From Hyphomicrobiales bacterium (GTDB lineage: Bacteria > Pseudomonadota > Alphaproteobacteria > Rhizobiales > Beijerinckiaceae): 64,000 bases of DNA. The stretch covers positions 1 through 64,000 of the forward strand of contig JAPLOW010000071.1 of assembly GCA_026400555.1 (NCBI GenBank). The letters run 5' to 3'. The translations under genes were made by a program, and so were the position numbers. The notes under the pieces were generated by a model. That model worked only from the letters and a program-made list of their open reading frames with translations. It had not been told where the DNA came from and made no database searches. Below are positions 9,658-18,418 of this stretch, in pieces. Position 1 is the first letter of the stretch. Every line of letters starts with the position of its first letter.

Positions 9658-10494
9658 TTACGCGGCCTGCAGGCGGCGGCGCTTCCACTGGGCGAACACG
9701 ACGGCCCCGGCAAACAGCACGGACTGCACGACGACGATCATCGGGCCGGTGGCGCCATCAAGGTGGAAGCTGAGGATGGTGCCGATCACGCTTGATGCAA
9801 TGGCGGCGCAGGCCGCAATCGCCAGCATGGCGTCAAAGCGCTTGCTCAGCATAAAGCCGATGGCTCCCGGCGCAATCAGCATGGCGATCACAAGGATGAC
9901 GCCGACCGCCTTGAGCGACGCGACGATGGTCAGCGCCAGCAAGGCCAGAAGACCGACCTCATACAGCGCGACGGGCAGGCCAATGGCGCGTGCATGGGCC
10001 GGGTCGAAACAGACGAGCAACAGGTCCTTGCGCTTCAGCAGCACGAGCGCACCCACCGGCACAACAACTGCCGCAGTGCCGATCACATCATCCCAGCGCA
10101 CGCCCAGCATGTTGCCAAACAGGATATGCAGCAGGTGCTGGTCGCTGCCGACCTTGGCGAACAGCACCAGCCCGAGGCCGAACATGCCGGAAAACACGAT
10201 GCCGAGGACGGCATCCTCCTTAACCCGGCTGTTACGCTTGAGGTAGCCGGTGGCGAGGGCGCACCCCAGCCCTGCCGCGAAGGCGCCCAGCATCAGCGGC
10301 AGGTTGAGCACCTGCGCGATGACGAGGCCGGGCAGGACGGCGTGCGAGACCGCGTCTCCCATCAAGGACCAGCCCTTGAGCACGAGGAAGCAGGACAGAA
10401 TCGCGCAGATAGCGCCAACCAGAACGGCGACGATCAGCGCGCGCTGCATGAAGTCAAAGGCGAATGGCGCGGTCAGCCAGGTGACCAGGGTCAT
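9658..10494 (-). CDS. sitD: Metal (Mn/Zn/Fe) ABC transporter permease
   Basis: ABC-3 family membrane protein, paralogous to the adjacent permease. Confidence 0.85.
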   Translation of the reverse strand: MTLVTWLTAPFAFDFMQRALIVAVLVGAICAILSCFLVLKGWSLMGDAVSHAVLPGLVIAQVLNLPLMLGAFAAGLGCALATGYLKRNSRVKEDAVLGIVFSGMFGLGLVLFAKVGSDQHLLHILFGNMLGVRWDDVIGTAAVVVPVGALVLLKRKDLLLVCFDPAHARAIGLPVALYEVGLLALLALTIVASLKAVGVILVIAMLIAPGAIGFMLSKRFDAMLAIAACAAIASSVIGTILSFHLDGATGPMIVVVQSVLFAGAVVFAQWKRRRLQAA

Positions 10495-11366
10495 GCAGGA
10501 GCTCCCGACGTCACGCGTGATGCGCGGCGTGCGGCCAGGCGCCCATGCTTTGGCGCGAACACGAAGGCGCCGAGGAACACCAGCGTCTGGAGCACGACGA
10601 TCAGCCCCCCTGTGGCGCCGTCGACAAAGAAGCTGAGATAGGCCCCGACCGCGCTCGTGGCGGCTCCGATGACCATCGCCAACCAGATCATCCGGCTGAA
10701 ACGGTCCGTCAGCAGGTAGGCGGTCGCGCCCGGCGTCACCACCATGGCGATCACCAGCACAGCGCCCACCGTCTGCAAGGCCGCGACCGTGCAGGCGCTG
10801 AGCAGGACGAAGAACAGGATGCGCAGCCGCTGTGGGTTGAGGCCGACAATGCGCGCCTGGCTCTCATCGAAGAAGGTCAGCATCAGGTCCTTCCAGCGCA
10901 GGCCGAGGATCAGCAACGACACGGCGGCGATGATGATAACCTGCACCACATCCTCGTCGGAGATCGCGAGCACATTGCCAAGGACGATCGACTGGACGTT
11001 GACCGAGGTGGGATTGATCGAGACGATCAGCAGGCCTGCGGCGAACATGCTGGTAAAGACGAGCCCGATGACCGCATCCTCGCGGAGCAGCGTGATCCGG
11101 CGCACGAGGCTGATGGCGAGTGCCGCGAGAATGCCCGAGGTGAAGGCGCCCAGAGCATAGGGCAGCGCCAGCATGTAGGCGAGCGCGACGCCCGGCACGA
11201 CCGAATGCGCAAGAGCGTCTCCCATCAGGGCCCAGCCCTTCAGGATCAGGTAGCAGGACAGGAAGCCGCAAACAGCCCCGACCAGCGCGCTGACCCAGAT
11301 GGCCTTTGACATGTAGCCGTAGCTGAAGGGCTCAAGCAGCAGGGTCAGCCAGCCGTCGGGGCTCAT
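10491..11366 (-). CDS. sitC: Metal (Mn/Zn/Fe) ABC transporter permease
   Basis: ABC-3 permease: [25 protein letters not shown]; overlaps flanking genes by 4 nt. Confidence 0.85.
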   Translation of the reverse strand: MSPDGWLTLLLEPFSYGYMSKAIWVSALVGAVCGFLSCYLILKGWALMGDALAHSVVPGVALAYMLALPYALGAFTSGILAALAISLVRRITLLREDAVIGLVFTSMFAAGLLIVSINPTSVNVQSIVLGNVLAISDEDVVQVIIIAAVSLLILGLRWKDLMLTFFDESQARIVGLNPQRLRILFFVLLSACTVAALQTVGAVLVIAMVVTPGATAYLLTDRFSRMIWLAMVIGAATSAVGAYLSFFVDGATGGLIVVLQTLVFLGAFVFAPKHGRLAARRASRVTSGAPA

Positions 11367-12295
11367 GCGCCCTGCTCCGTCTTGCCGGGGGGCACCATCG
11401 TCTCCCGGTCCTGCTCGCCATAGAGAACCAGCGGGCGCTCATCATCCGTCAGCACGGTGATCGAACGGCCGTCGGCGTCATCATGCAGGTCAGCCCCGCC
11501 CAGGCGGACATGGCGCAGAACACCGCCGAAGGCGCGGGCCAGGTTGGCCTCGGTGAAGGTGGCCTGCGTGGGTCCGGCGGCGATCACGGTCCGGTTGAAC
11601 AGGATGACATGATCGCAGAAGGCGGGGATGCTGCCGAGATTGTGGGTCGAGACAAAAATCAGGCAGCCCTCACGGCGCAGGCTGTGCAGCAGTTCTATGA
11701 TCGCCGCCTCGGTCTTCACATCAACGCCTGTGAACGGCTCATCAAGCAGGATGACCGACCCGCCCTGCGCCAGCGCCCGGGCGAGGAAGACGCGCTTTTT
11801 CTGCCCGCCCGACAGCTCGCCGATCTGGCGCTTGCGGAAGCCCGCCATGCCGACGCGCTCAAGCGCCTGATCGACCGCCAGCCCGTCGGCGGCGCTGGCA
11901 AGGCGCAGGGCGTTCATGTGGCCATAGCGGCCCATCATCACCACATCCTCGACCAGGACAGGGAAGTTCCAGTCGACATCCTCGCTCTGTGGCACATAGG
12001 CGACGATGCCGCGCTTCAGGGCGTCTGCCACGGCCAGGCCGGAAATCGTGACCGATCCGGTGGCTGGCGTCAGGAATCCCATCAGAGTCTTGAACAGCGT
12101 GGACTTGCCCGAGCCGTTGACGCCGACAAGCGCGCAGATCGTGGACGAGCCAAGCGCGAAGCTGGCGTCCTTGATCGCCATGACGCCGTTGGCATAGGTC
12201 ACGGTGATGCCCGCGACATCGATCGTGGCGGCCGGATGCGCCACCGGCGCGGGGCGTCCGAAGGCCAACCAGCCCGCGCTCGGCGACGCTGTCAC
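11363..12295 (-). CDS. sitB: Metal ABC transporter ATP-binding protein
   Basis: Walker [10 protein letters not shown], signature [15 protein letters not shown], Walker B VILLDEPF. Confidence 0.9.
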   Translation of the reverse strand: MTASPSAGWLAFGRPAPVAHPAATIDVAGITVTYANGVMAIKDASFALGSSTICALVGVNGSGKSTLFKTLMGFLTPATGSVTISGLAVADALKRGIVAYVPQSEDVDWNFPVLVEDVVMMGRYGHMNALRLASAADGLAVDQALERVGMAGFRKRQIGELSGGQKKRVFLARALAQGGSVILLDEPFTGVDVKTEAAIIELLHSLRREGCLIFVSTHNLGSIPAFCDHVILFNRTVIAAGPTQATFTEANLARAFGGVLRHVRLGGADLHDDADGRSITVLTDDERPLVLYGEQDRETMVPPGKTEQGA

Positions 12296-13236
12296 TTGCC
12301 GAACCCCTTCGCAATCGTGTCGACCGTCACCTCCAGCAGCTTGAGGTAGGTCGGCACCGGGCCGCGCACATCGCTGAGGCTGTCGACATAGAGCACGCCG
12401 CCATAGCGCGCGCCTGTCTCGCGCGCGACCTGCCGGGCAGGCTTGTCCGACACGGTGCTTTCACTGAACACGACCGGGATCCGGTTGGCGCGGACAGTCC
12501 GGATCACCGCCCTCACCTGTTGCGGCGTGCCCTGCTCATCGGCGTTAATGGGCCAGAGATAGGCCTCCCGCAGGCCATAGTCCCGCGCCAGATAGCTGAA
12601 GGCGCCCTCGGAGGTTACCAGCCAGCGCTGCGTCTCCGGTATCAAGGTCAACCGCTGGCGCAACGGCTCGTCAATGGCCTTGATCCGGGCGCTGTAGGCA
12701 GCGGCATTGCTGGCATAGGTCGCCGCATTGGCCGGATCAGCGGCGCTCAAAGCCTTCCTGATGTTCTCGACATAGATCAGCGCGGCGCTGGTCGACATCC
12801 AGGCATGCGGGTTGGGGCGGCCGTCATAGGGCCCTTGCCGGATCGGCATGGGCTCGACGCCTTCGGAGATGACGGCGCTCGGCACCTGCTTCACGTTCTC
12901 GAAGAACGTCTCGAACCAGCGTTCGAGGTTCATGCCGTTCCACAGCACCAGATCGGCCGACTGCGCCTTCACCACGTCAAGCGGCGTTGGCTGGTAGTCA
13001 TGAATCTCGGCGCCCGGCTTGGTGATGGATTCGACGATCGCAGCGGTCCCCGCCACGTTCTGGGCGATGTCTTGGATGATCGTGAAGGTCGTCAACACCC
13101 GGAGAGGCGCGCCGCTGGCGCGGGGGCTCTGGCCAAAGGCCGGGACCTGCATCACCGACACACTCCCCACCCCGGCGGCGAGAGCCGCCATGACCTTGCG
13201 GCGTGTCCAGACAGAAGGTTGATCGACCATGCGCAC
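12292..13236 (-). CDS. sitA: Metal ABC transporter substrate-binding protein (ZnuA/SitA family)
   Basis: [19 protein letters not shown]...[11 protein letters not shown]...NPHAWMST motifs. Confidence 0.9.
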   Translation of the reverse strand: MRMVDQPSVWTRRKVMAALAAGVGSVSVMQVPAFGQSPRASGAPLRVLTTFTIIQDIAQNVAGTAAIVESITKPGAEIHDYQPTPLDVVKAQSADLVLWNGMNLERWFETFFENVKQVPSAVISEGVEPMPIRQGPYDGRPNPHAWMSTSAALIYVENIRKALSAADPANAATYASNAAAYSARIKAIDEPLRQRLTLIPETQRWLVTSEGAFSYLARDYGLREAYLWPINADEQGTPQQVRAVIRTVRANRIPVVFSESTVSDKPARQVARETGARYGGVLYVDSLSDVRGPVPTYLKLLEVTVDTIAKGFGK

Positions 13237-13261
13237 ATTCCCTTGCCGATCATCATGCTAT

Positions 13262-13305
13262 TGCGAATTATTTGCACCTGTCAACGCAATTGCAAATCAT
13301 TCGCA
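13262..13305. promoter_or_regulatory. Two inverted copies of a 15-bp Fur/Mur-type operator
   Basis: TGCGAATTATTTGCA (13262-13276) and TGCAAATCATTCGCA (13291-13305) are reverse complements except for one base; located between sitA and the Fur-family gene. Confidence 0.75.
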
Positions 13306-13347
13306 AATCAGTTTGCATCTGAGTGTCAACAAGGCTACTTTCGCATC

Positions 13348-13773
13348 ATGATGACGCCTGCGCAGCGCTACGAGCGGTTCCTGACGGATTTGAAGGCTTC
13401 CGGTGTCAGGTTGACCGAGCAGCGCAAGGTCATCGTCAAGGTACTGGCCGAGGCGCGTGACCATCCGAACGCCGATGAACTCTACCACCGCGCCTATGTG
13501 CTGGACGGCAGCGTGTCGCTGTCAACGGTCTACCGGACCTTGCGGCTGCTGGAAGATCACGGCGCTATCCAGCGTCACGACTTCGATGCCGGGCGTGCCC
13601 GTTTCGAGAATGCCGACACCGACCACCATGATCATCTGATCGACGTCGACACCGGTCAGGTCATCGAGTTCCGGTCGGAAAGGATCGAGAAGCTTCAGGC
13701 GGAAATCGCCGCAGAACTCGGCTTTGACATCGTGCGGCACAAGCTGGAACTTTATGGCCGCAAGCGCGGCTGA
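13348..13773 (+). CDS. mur: Fur-family regulator, probably Mur (manganese-responsive)
   Basis: VRLTEQRKVIVKVLAE...HPNADELYHRA..SLSTVYRTLRLLEDHG...DHHDHLIDVDTGQVIEF; divergent from sitABCD. Confidence 0.85.
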   Translation: MMTPAQRYERFLTDLKASGVRLTEQRKVIVKVLAEARDHPNADELYHRAYVLDGSVSLSTVYRTLRLLEDHGAIQRHDFDAGRARFENADTDHHDHLIDVDTGQVIEFRSERIEKLQAEIAAELGFDIVRHKLELYGRKRG

Positions 13774-13823
13774 GCGTCTTGGGCTCAGGGCTGGAGCCCC
13801 CCAGATGACGGCAGCGACACATG

Positions 13824-14528
13824 TCAGCCGGCTACGTCATAGGCGCAGCGAAAGCCGACATAGACCGCATAGAAGCTTGCGGCTTTCCATTGGACCCCGT
13901 CGACGCGCGCCTGTGCAGGGCCATACCACCATGAACCGCCGGCCGTTAGGGCGTCGCTGTCCCGCCGGTCGGCGATCCACTCCCAGACATTGGCGCCCAT
14001 GTCGAACAATCCGTTGACGCCGCGCTTGGTGGTGCCGACCGGGACATGTGCGCGCCGATTGTTGTTCATCCCGTCCGGTTGTTCGCCGACAGGATAGGGA
14101 TAGGTGCGCCCTTTGACGAAGCCATCACTCGGTTGATCGCGCTGTTCGGTGTAGGCAGCATTCCGCCATTCCGCCATGGTCGGCAGGCGTCCGCCGACGG
14201 AGGAGCAATAGTCGCTGGCCTCCTGCCAGGTAACGTGGGTGACGGGCTCATTGTCGGCGCCCGGCCTTCCCTGCGGTGCTTGGAAGGTCCAGCCGGGGCG
14301 GCGCGTCCAGCCGGCCGCGAATTCAAAGCCGCCGCCTTCGCGTTCCGCAGCGGTCACGAGGCCCTTGACCTGGGCGTGACGCCTGAACTGGCCGATGCTG
14401 ACTTCGGTGCGATCGATCGCATACGACCCAAGCCTGACGCTATCCGGCGTCTGTGCTGAAGCCGGTTGAACATCTGCGTGCCCAAGCAGCGCGGCAAGCG
14501 CAAGGAAACGGACGAAGGCTTGATGCAT
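13824..14528 (-). CDS. Secreted SUMF1/FGE-sulfatase-domain protein
   Basis: YAIDRTEVSIGQF..EPVTHVTWQEASDYCSSVGGRLPTMAEWRNAA..GLFDMGANVWEWIAD..GFRCAYD. Confidence 0.85.
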   Translation of the reverse strand: MHQAFVRFLALAALLGHADVQPASAQTPDSVRLGSYAIDRTEVSIGQFRRHAQVKGLVTAAEREGGGFEFAAGWTRRPGWTFQAPQGRPGADNEPVTHVTWQEASDYCSSVGGRLPTMAEWRNAAYTEQRDQPSDGFVKGRTYPYPVGEQPDGMNNNRRAHVPVGTTKRGVNGLFDMGANVWEWIADRRDSDALTAGGSWWYGPAQARVDGVQWKAASFYAVYVGFRCAYDVAG

Positions 14529-14620
14529 GCGGGAATATCCGGCCTGTGAGGTCTACCCGATGAGCTAGGCCAGCCGTATCGACAAGTCAGGACCGCTGCG
14601 GCGCCGTGGCGCAGGCCGGG

Positions 14621-15658
14621 TCAGGCCGCTGACTCCAGTTCCCGGCGCTTCGCATGCTGCGCGGCCTCGACATTGGCGAGAAACTGGTCGACGGACTTTT
14701 CCCAGGTGAACCCGAGCGCATGTTCGCGGCAGAGCGTGCGCCTGATGCGCAAGGCCGCCAGCGCATTCGCCCGAAGATCCGTCCCGACCGCACCGGCGCC
14801 GCTGTTGCCGACCACATCGCGCGGCCCAGCGACATCGAAGGCCGCGACGGGAAGGCCGCAGGCCATCGCCTCGATCAGGACAAGGCCGAACGTGTCCGTC
14901 AGGCTCGGAAAGACGAAGACATCGGCGTGTGCATAGAGCGAAGGCAGTTGGTCATGGCTGCGCTGGCCCAGAAAGACCGCCTGGCGGTGGCGGTCACGCA
15001 GTTCGGCCGCTGACGGGCCATCGCCGATCACGATCTTCGTGCCCGGCAGGTCGAGGCCGAGAAAGGCGTCGAGGTTCTTTTCGGGCGCGAGCCGGCCGAC
15101 GGTCAGGAACACCGGCCGCGGCCAATGCGGCAGGGCATCGGTCGGCGCATCCGGCGAGAAGTGCTTCAGGTCGACGCCGCGGCCCCAGTGCATCAGATTG
15201 GTGAAGCCGCGCGCCGCGAGGTCATTCTCGATCGATCGGGTCGACACCATTACCCCATGACCCGCATTGTGAAAGCTGCGCAGGGCGGCATAGCTGACGT
15301 CGAGCGGGATCGGGGCGCGCGCCAGGAGGTACTCCGGAAAGCGGGTGTGATAGCTGGTGGTGAAGACGCGTCCGTCATGCAGGCAGGCGTGGCGCATCGC
15401 CCAGCCGATCGGGCCTTCGGTCGCGATGTGAATGTGGTCGGGCCTGAACTGATCGAGCCGTTCGCGGATCACGGACGGCCATGGCCAGGCCAGCTTGATC
15501 TCGTGGTAGGTCGGCAGCGGCATGGTCGGGAAGTCGTCAGGGCTGACCACGCAGATATCGACGCCCCGCCGCCGCAACTCGGCGACCAGCCACCCCAGCG
15601 TCTTCACGACGCCGTTGATCTGGGGGGACCACGCGTCGGTGGCGATCAACAGTTTCAT
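14621..15658 (-). CDS. agt: GT4-family glycosyltransferase, Agt-like (diacylglycerol glycosyltransferase)
   Basis: MKLLIATDAWSPQINGVVKTLGWLVAELRRRG...VGRLAPEKNLDAFL...FVFPSLTDTFGLVLIEAMACGLPVAAF; in tandem with the PlcP-like gene. Confidence 0.75.
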   Translation of the reverse strand: MKLLIATDAWSPQINGVVKTLGWLVAELRRRGVDICVVSPDDFPTMPLPTYHEIKLAWPWPSVIRERLDQFRPDHIHIATEGPIGWAMRHACLHDGRVFTTSYHTRFPEYLLARAPIPLDVSYAALRSFHNAGHGVMVSTRSIENDLAARGFTNLMHWGRGVDLKHFSPDAPTDALPHWPRPVFLTVGRLAPEKNLDAFLGLDLPGTKIVIGDGPSAAELRDRHRQAVFLGQRSHDQLPSLYAHADVFVFPSLTDTFGLVLIEAMACGLPVAAFDVAGPRDVVGNSGAGAVGTDLRANALAALRIRRTLCREHALGFTWEKSVDQFLANVEAAQHAKRRELESAA

Positions 15659-15686
15659 GGCGGAGCGTGATCCTGCTGCGCTTCGG

Positions 15687-16532
15687 TCAGGCCCATTGCC
15701 TGGCGGCAATCGGCACCGGCGCGGCGTCCGCCTCGTCCGGCTCGGGCACGCCGCGCTGCGGGCCACGTGACACAAGACCCGGCCCCTGCTTCATCCAGTG
15801 GATGACCTCCATGCGGCCATCATGATGCTCCGCGATGGCGGTGCAGCTTTCGACCCAGTCGCCGCTGTTGAGATAATGGACTGCGCCGATATCACGCGAG
15901 GTCGCATGATGGATGTGGCCGCAGATGACGCCCTGCACGTCCTGGCGCTCGGCCTCGCGGGTCAGAGCGTCCTCGAACTTCGAGATCACCGAGACGGCAT
16001 TCTTGACCTTGAGCTTGGCCCAGGCCGACAAAGACCAGTACGGTAGCCCCAAACGGCGGCGGATGCCGGTGACGATCCGGTTCAGGAAGATCGCGGCGTC
16101 ATAGGCGGTGTCGCCAAGATGGGCCAGCCAGCGGGCGTGGCGGATGACGAAGTCGAACGCGTCGCCGTGCAGCACCAGGTAGCGCTTGCCGTCCGCCCCC
16201 AGGTGGATCGCGGTTTCCTGCACCTCGACGCCGCCGAAGTGCGTGCCGTAATAACCACGCAGGAACTCGTCGTGGTTGCCAGGCAGGTAGATGATGCGCG
16301 CGCCCTTGCGCCCCTTGCGCAGCAGTTTCTGCACCACGTCATTGTGCGCCTGCGGCCAGTACCAACCGCCCTTGAGCGCCCAGCCGTCGATGATGTCGCC
16401 GATCAGATAGATGGTATCCGCATCGTGGTCGCGCAGAAAGCCCAGCAGCGCATCGGCCTGGCAGGCCTTCGTGCCGAGATGCACGTCCGAGATGAACAAT
16501 GTCCGGTAGGTCTGGGATTCAGTCATCGGCAA
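15687..16532 (-). CDS. plcP: Metallophosphoesterase of PlcP / LpxH-like type
   Basis: TLFISDVHLGTKACQAD..DTIYLIGDIIDGW..YWPQAHNDVVQKLLRKGRKGARIIYLPGNHDEFLR..VICGHIHHA..NSGDWVESCTA; close to rhizobial PlcP as recalled. Confidence 0.75.
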   Translation of the reverse strand: MPMTESQTYRTLFISDVHLGTKACQADALLGFLRDHDADTIYLIGDIIDGWALKGGWYWPQAHNDVVQKLLRKGRKGARIIYLPGNHDEFLRGYYGTHFGGVEVQETAIHLGADGKRYLVLHGDAFDFVIRHARWLAHLGDTAYDAAIFLNRIVTGIRRRLGLPYWSLSAWAKLKVKNAVSVISKFEDALTREAERQDVQGVICGHIHHATSRDIGAVHYLNSGDWVESCTAIAEHHDGRMEVIHWMKQGPGLVSRGPQRGVPEPDEADAAPVPIAARQWA

Positions 16533-16655
16533 TGCCTTGTGCTGGCGCCTGACGGCAACGATCAGCCTCGAATCGTCGCCGAACGCTCCGGCAACTGCCG
16601 CTCCGGATCGCCGATGTTCATCACGATTTGATGACGCCGGTTGCGCGCCGCGGCG

Positions 16656-16705
16656 ACGTCAAAGGACTGTCACGGAAATCAGCGCAATTGACATCTGGCT
16701 GTCAT
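16656..16705 (+). promoter_or_regulatory. Candidate double Pho box
   Basis: ACGTCAA-N4-CTGTCAC (16656-16673) and TTGACAT-N4-CTGTCAT (16688-16705), both with 7-4-7 spacing as in CTGTCAT-N4-CTGTCAT. Confidence 0.55.
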
Positions 16706-16720
16706 CACAGGAGTTGCCTC

Positions 16721-17386
16721 ATGCCCGTCATCGCCCGAGACCTTCCCACCGGCATGGTCGCGAAAGCCTATGGACGCTGGGCCCATGTCTATGACGGCCT
16801 GTGCAAGCACCTGTTCCAGCCGGCGCATGTCGCGGCAGCGGAGGCGGCCAACCGGATCGGCGGCGAGGTTCTGGAAGTTGGTGTGGGAACCGGCCTGCTG
16901 CTGCCGCTCTATAGCCGCAACCTCCGGGTCACGGGCGTGGACCTGTCCCCCGCCATGCTCCTCAAGGCGCAGGAACGGGTCGAACGCGAGGGCCTCCGGC
17001 ATGTGCATGCGCTCGACATCGCCGATGTCCACACCATGGCGCATCCGGATGAACGCTACGATGCGATCGTCTTCCCATTCGTGCTGACGCTTGTGTCCCA
17101 TCCCGAAACAGCGCTCGACAACAGCCTACGGATGCTGAAGCCGGGGGGCGAGATCATCATCGTCAGCCATTTCCGGTCGCAAAACCGCTATCTGGCAGGG
17201 TTCGAGAGCGCGGTGGCCCCGCTGATCGCAGGAGTTGGGCTCAGGCCGGACTTTCCGGTCAGCCGCATCGCGACATGGTGCGACGCCAAGGCGGATTGCA
17301 CGATGCAAGAGCCCGTGCCGCTGGGCGTTGGGAGGGTCTACAGCCTGCTCAGGATCGTGAAGAGACCGCGCGGCGAGAGGCGCTGA
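16721..17386 (+). CDS. pmtA: Phosphatidylethanolamine N-methyltransferase-like SAM methyltransferase
   Basis: AYGRWAHVYDGLCKHLFQPAHVAAAEAA..VLEVGVGTGLLLPLY..VTGVDLSPAMLLKAQERV: PmtA-type pattern. Confidence 0.8.
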   Translation: MPVIARDLPTGMVAKAYGRWAHVYDGLCKHLFQPAHVAAAEAANRIGGEVLEVGVGTGLLLPLYSRNLRVTGVDLSPAMLLKAQERVEREGLRHVHALDIADVHTMAHPDERYDAIVFPFVLTLVSHPETALDNSLRMLKPGGEIIIVSHFRSQNRYLAGFESAVAPLIAGVGLRPDFPVSRIATWCDAKADCTMQEPVPLGVGRVYSLLRIVKRPRGERR

Positions 17387-17406
17387 GCCGACTGATCGCG
17401 AAGAAA

Positions 17407-17481
17407 TGGTGGGCGCGACAGGGATTGAACCTGTGACCCCTCCCGTGTGAAGGGAGTGCTCTGCCGCTGAGCTACGCGCCC
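17407..17481 (-). tRNA. tRNA-Val (anticodon CAC)
   Basis: Reverse complement GGGCGCGTAGCTCAGCGGCAGAGCACTCCCTTCACACGGGAGGGGTCACAGGTTCAATCCCTGTCGCGCCCACCA folds as a cloverleaf; anticodon loop TTCACAC; CCA encoded. Confidence 0.95.
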
Positions 17482-17745
17482 GATGCCCGGTGGGATAAGC
17501 GCTCCACGCCGGCCCGTCAAGACAGGCTGGCGAGGGCTGCACCCGGCCCGTCCGGATGGTGTCGACGACCCTGCCGGTGTGCTCGCTCGGCGCGCCTACT
17601 TGTTGCACATTGGCCACGCGTCCAGTCAGCTTTTCTTCACTTTCCTGTGATGTGGATTCTGCGGATTGCCATTGTGGCGAAAATCAGACATTTCCAGATT
17701 CTGTGGGCAGCTTACCGCCCTTCATTCTTTTTCCCAGAGGGTCAC

Positions 17746-18321
17746 ATGCGCCGCCTTGTTCTCTCGATCGCTGCAGCGCTGCTTGGCGCAGTCATCGCAG
17801 CCCCGGCTTCCGCCGAAATCGATCCGCTGACCCGTCAGCCGCTCCTGATGAACCCTGAAGGCTTCAAGCCGCAGGCCACCGCCATTCCACGCGAAACCGT
17901 CACCTACAATTCGAAGTATGCTCCGGGAACGATCCTGGTCGATACCCGCGAGCGCCGCATGTACTTCGTTCTGTCGAGCACGCAGGCAATCCGCTACGGC
18001 GTGGGCGTCGGCCGGCCAGGCTTCGAATGGTCCGGCACCAAGGCCGTGACCCGGAAGGCCGAATGGCCGACCTGGACGCCACCGGCCCAGATGCTGCGCC
18101 GCCGCCCCGACCTGCCGCGTTTCATGCCTGGCGGCCCCGAAAACCCGATGGGCGCCCGCGCCCTGTATCTCGGGTCGACCCTCTACCGCATCCATGGCTC
18201 GAACGAGCCGGAAACGATCGGTCAGGCCGTGTCATCCGGCTGTATCCGCATGCTGAACGAGGATGTCATCGACCTCTACGAGCGGGCCAAGGTCGGCACC
18301 CGCGTGGTTGTGCTGCGCTGA
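17746..18321 (+). CDS. L,D-transpeptidase (YkuD/ErfK family)
   Basis: Signal peptide; ILVDTRERRMYFVL..., YRIHGSNEPETIGQAVSSGCIRMLNEDVIDLYERA catalytic motif. Confidence 0.92.
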   Translation: MRRLVLSIAAALLGAVIAAPASAEIDPLTRQPLLMNPEGFKPQATAIPRETVTYNSKYAPGTILVDTRERRMYFVLSSTQAIRYGVGVGRPGFEWSGTKAVTRKAEWPTWTPPAQMLRRRPDLPRFMPGGPENPMGARALYLGSTLYRIHGSNEPETIGQAVSSGCIRMLNEDVIDLYERAKVGTRVVVLR

Positions 18322-18346
18322 TATCGGAGCTTCTGCTCCAAACTCG

Positions 18347-18374
18347 AAAAAGCCGGCTTCACGCCGGCTTTTTG
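18347..18374 (+). terminator. Rho-independent terminator
   Basis: AAAAAGCCGGC-TTCAC-GCCGGCTTTTT hairpin. Confidence 0.85.
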
Positions 18375-18418
18375 TGGTCGCAAGACGGCCCTGATGCGGC
18401 AGATGCCGCCGCCTCGCC

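Noticed and set aside
10545-12349. Plus-strand ORFs 10545..11309 and 11483..12349 across the sit operon
   Set aside because: Antisense to convincing ABC transporter genes; biased composition.
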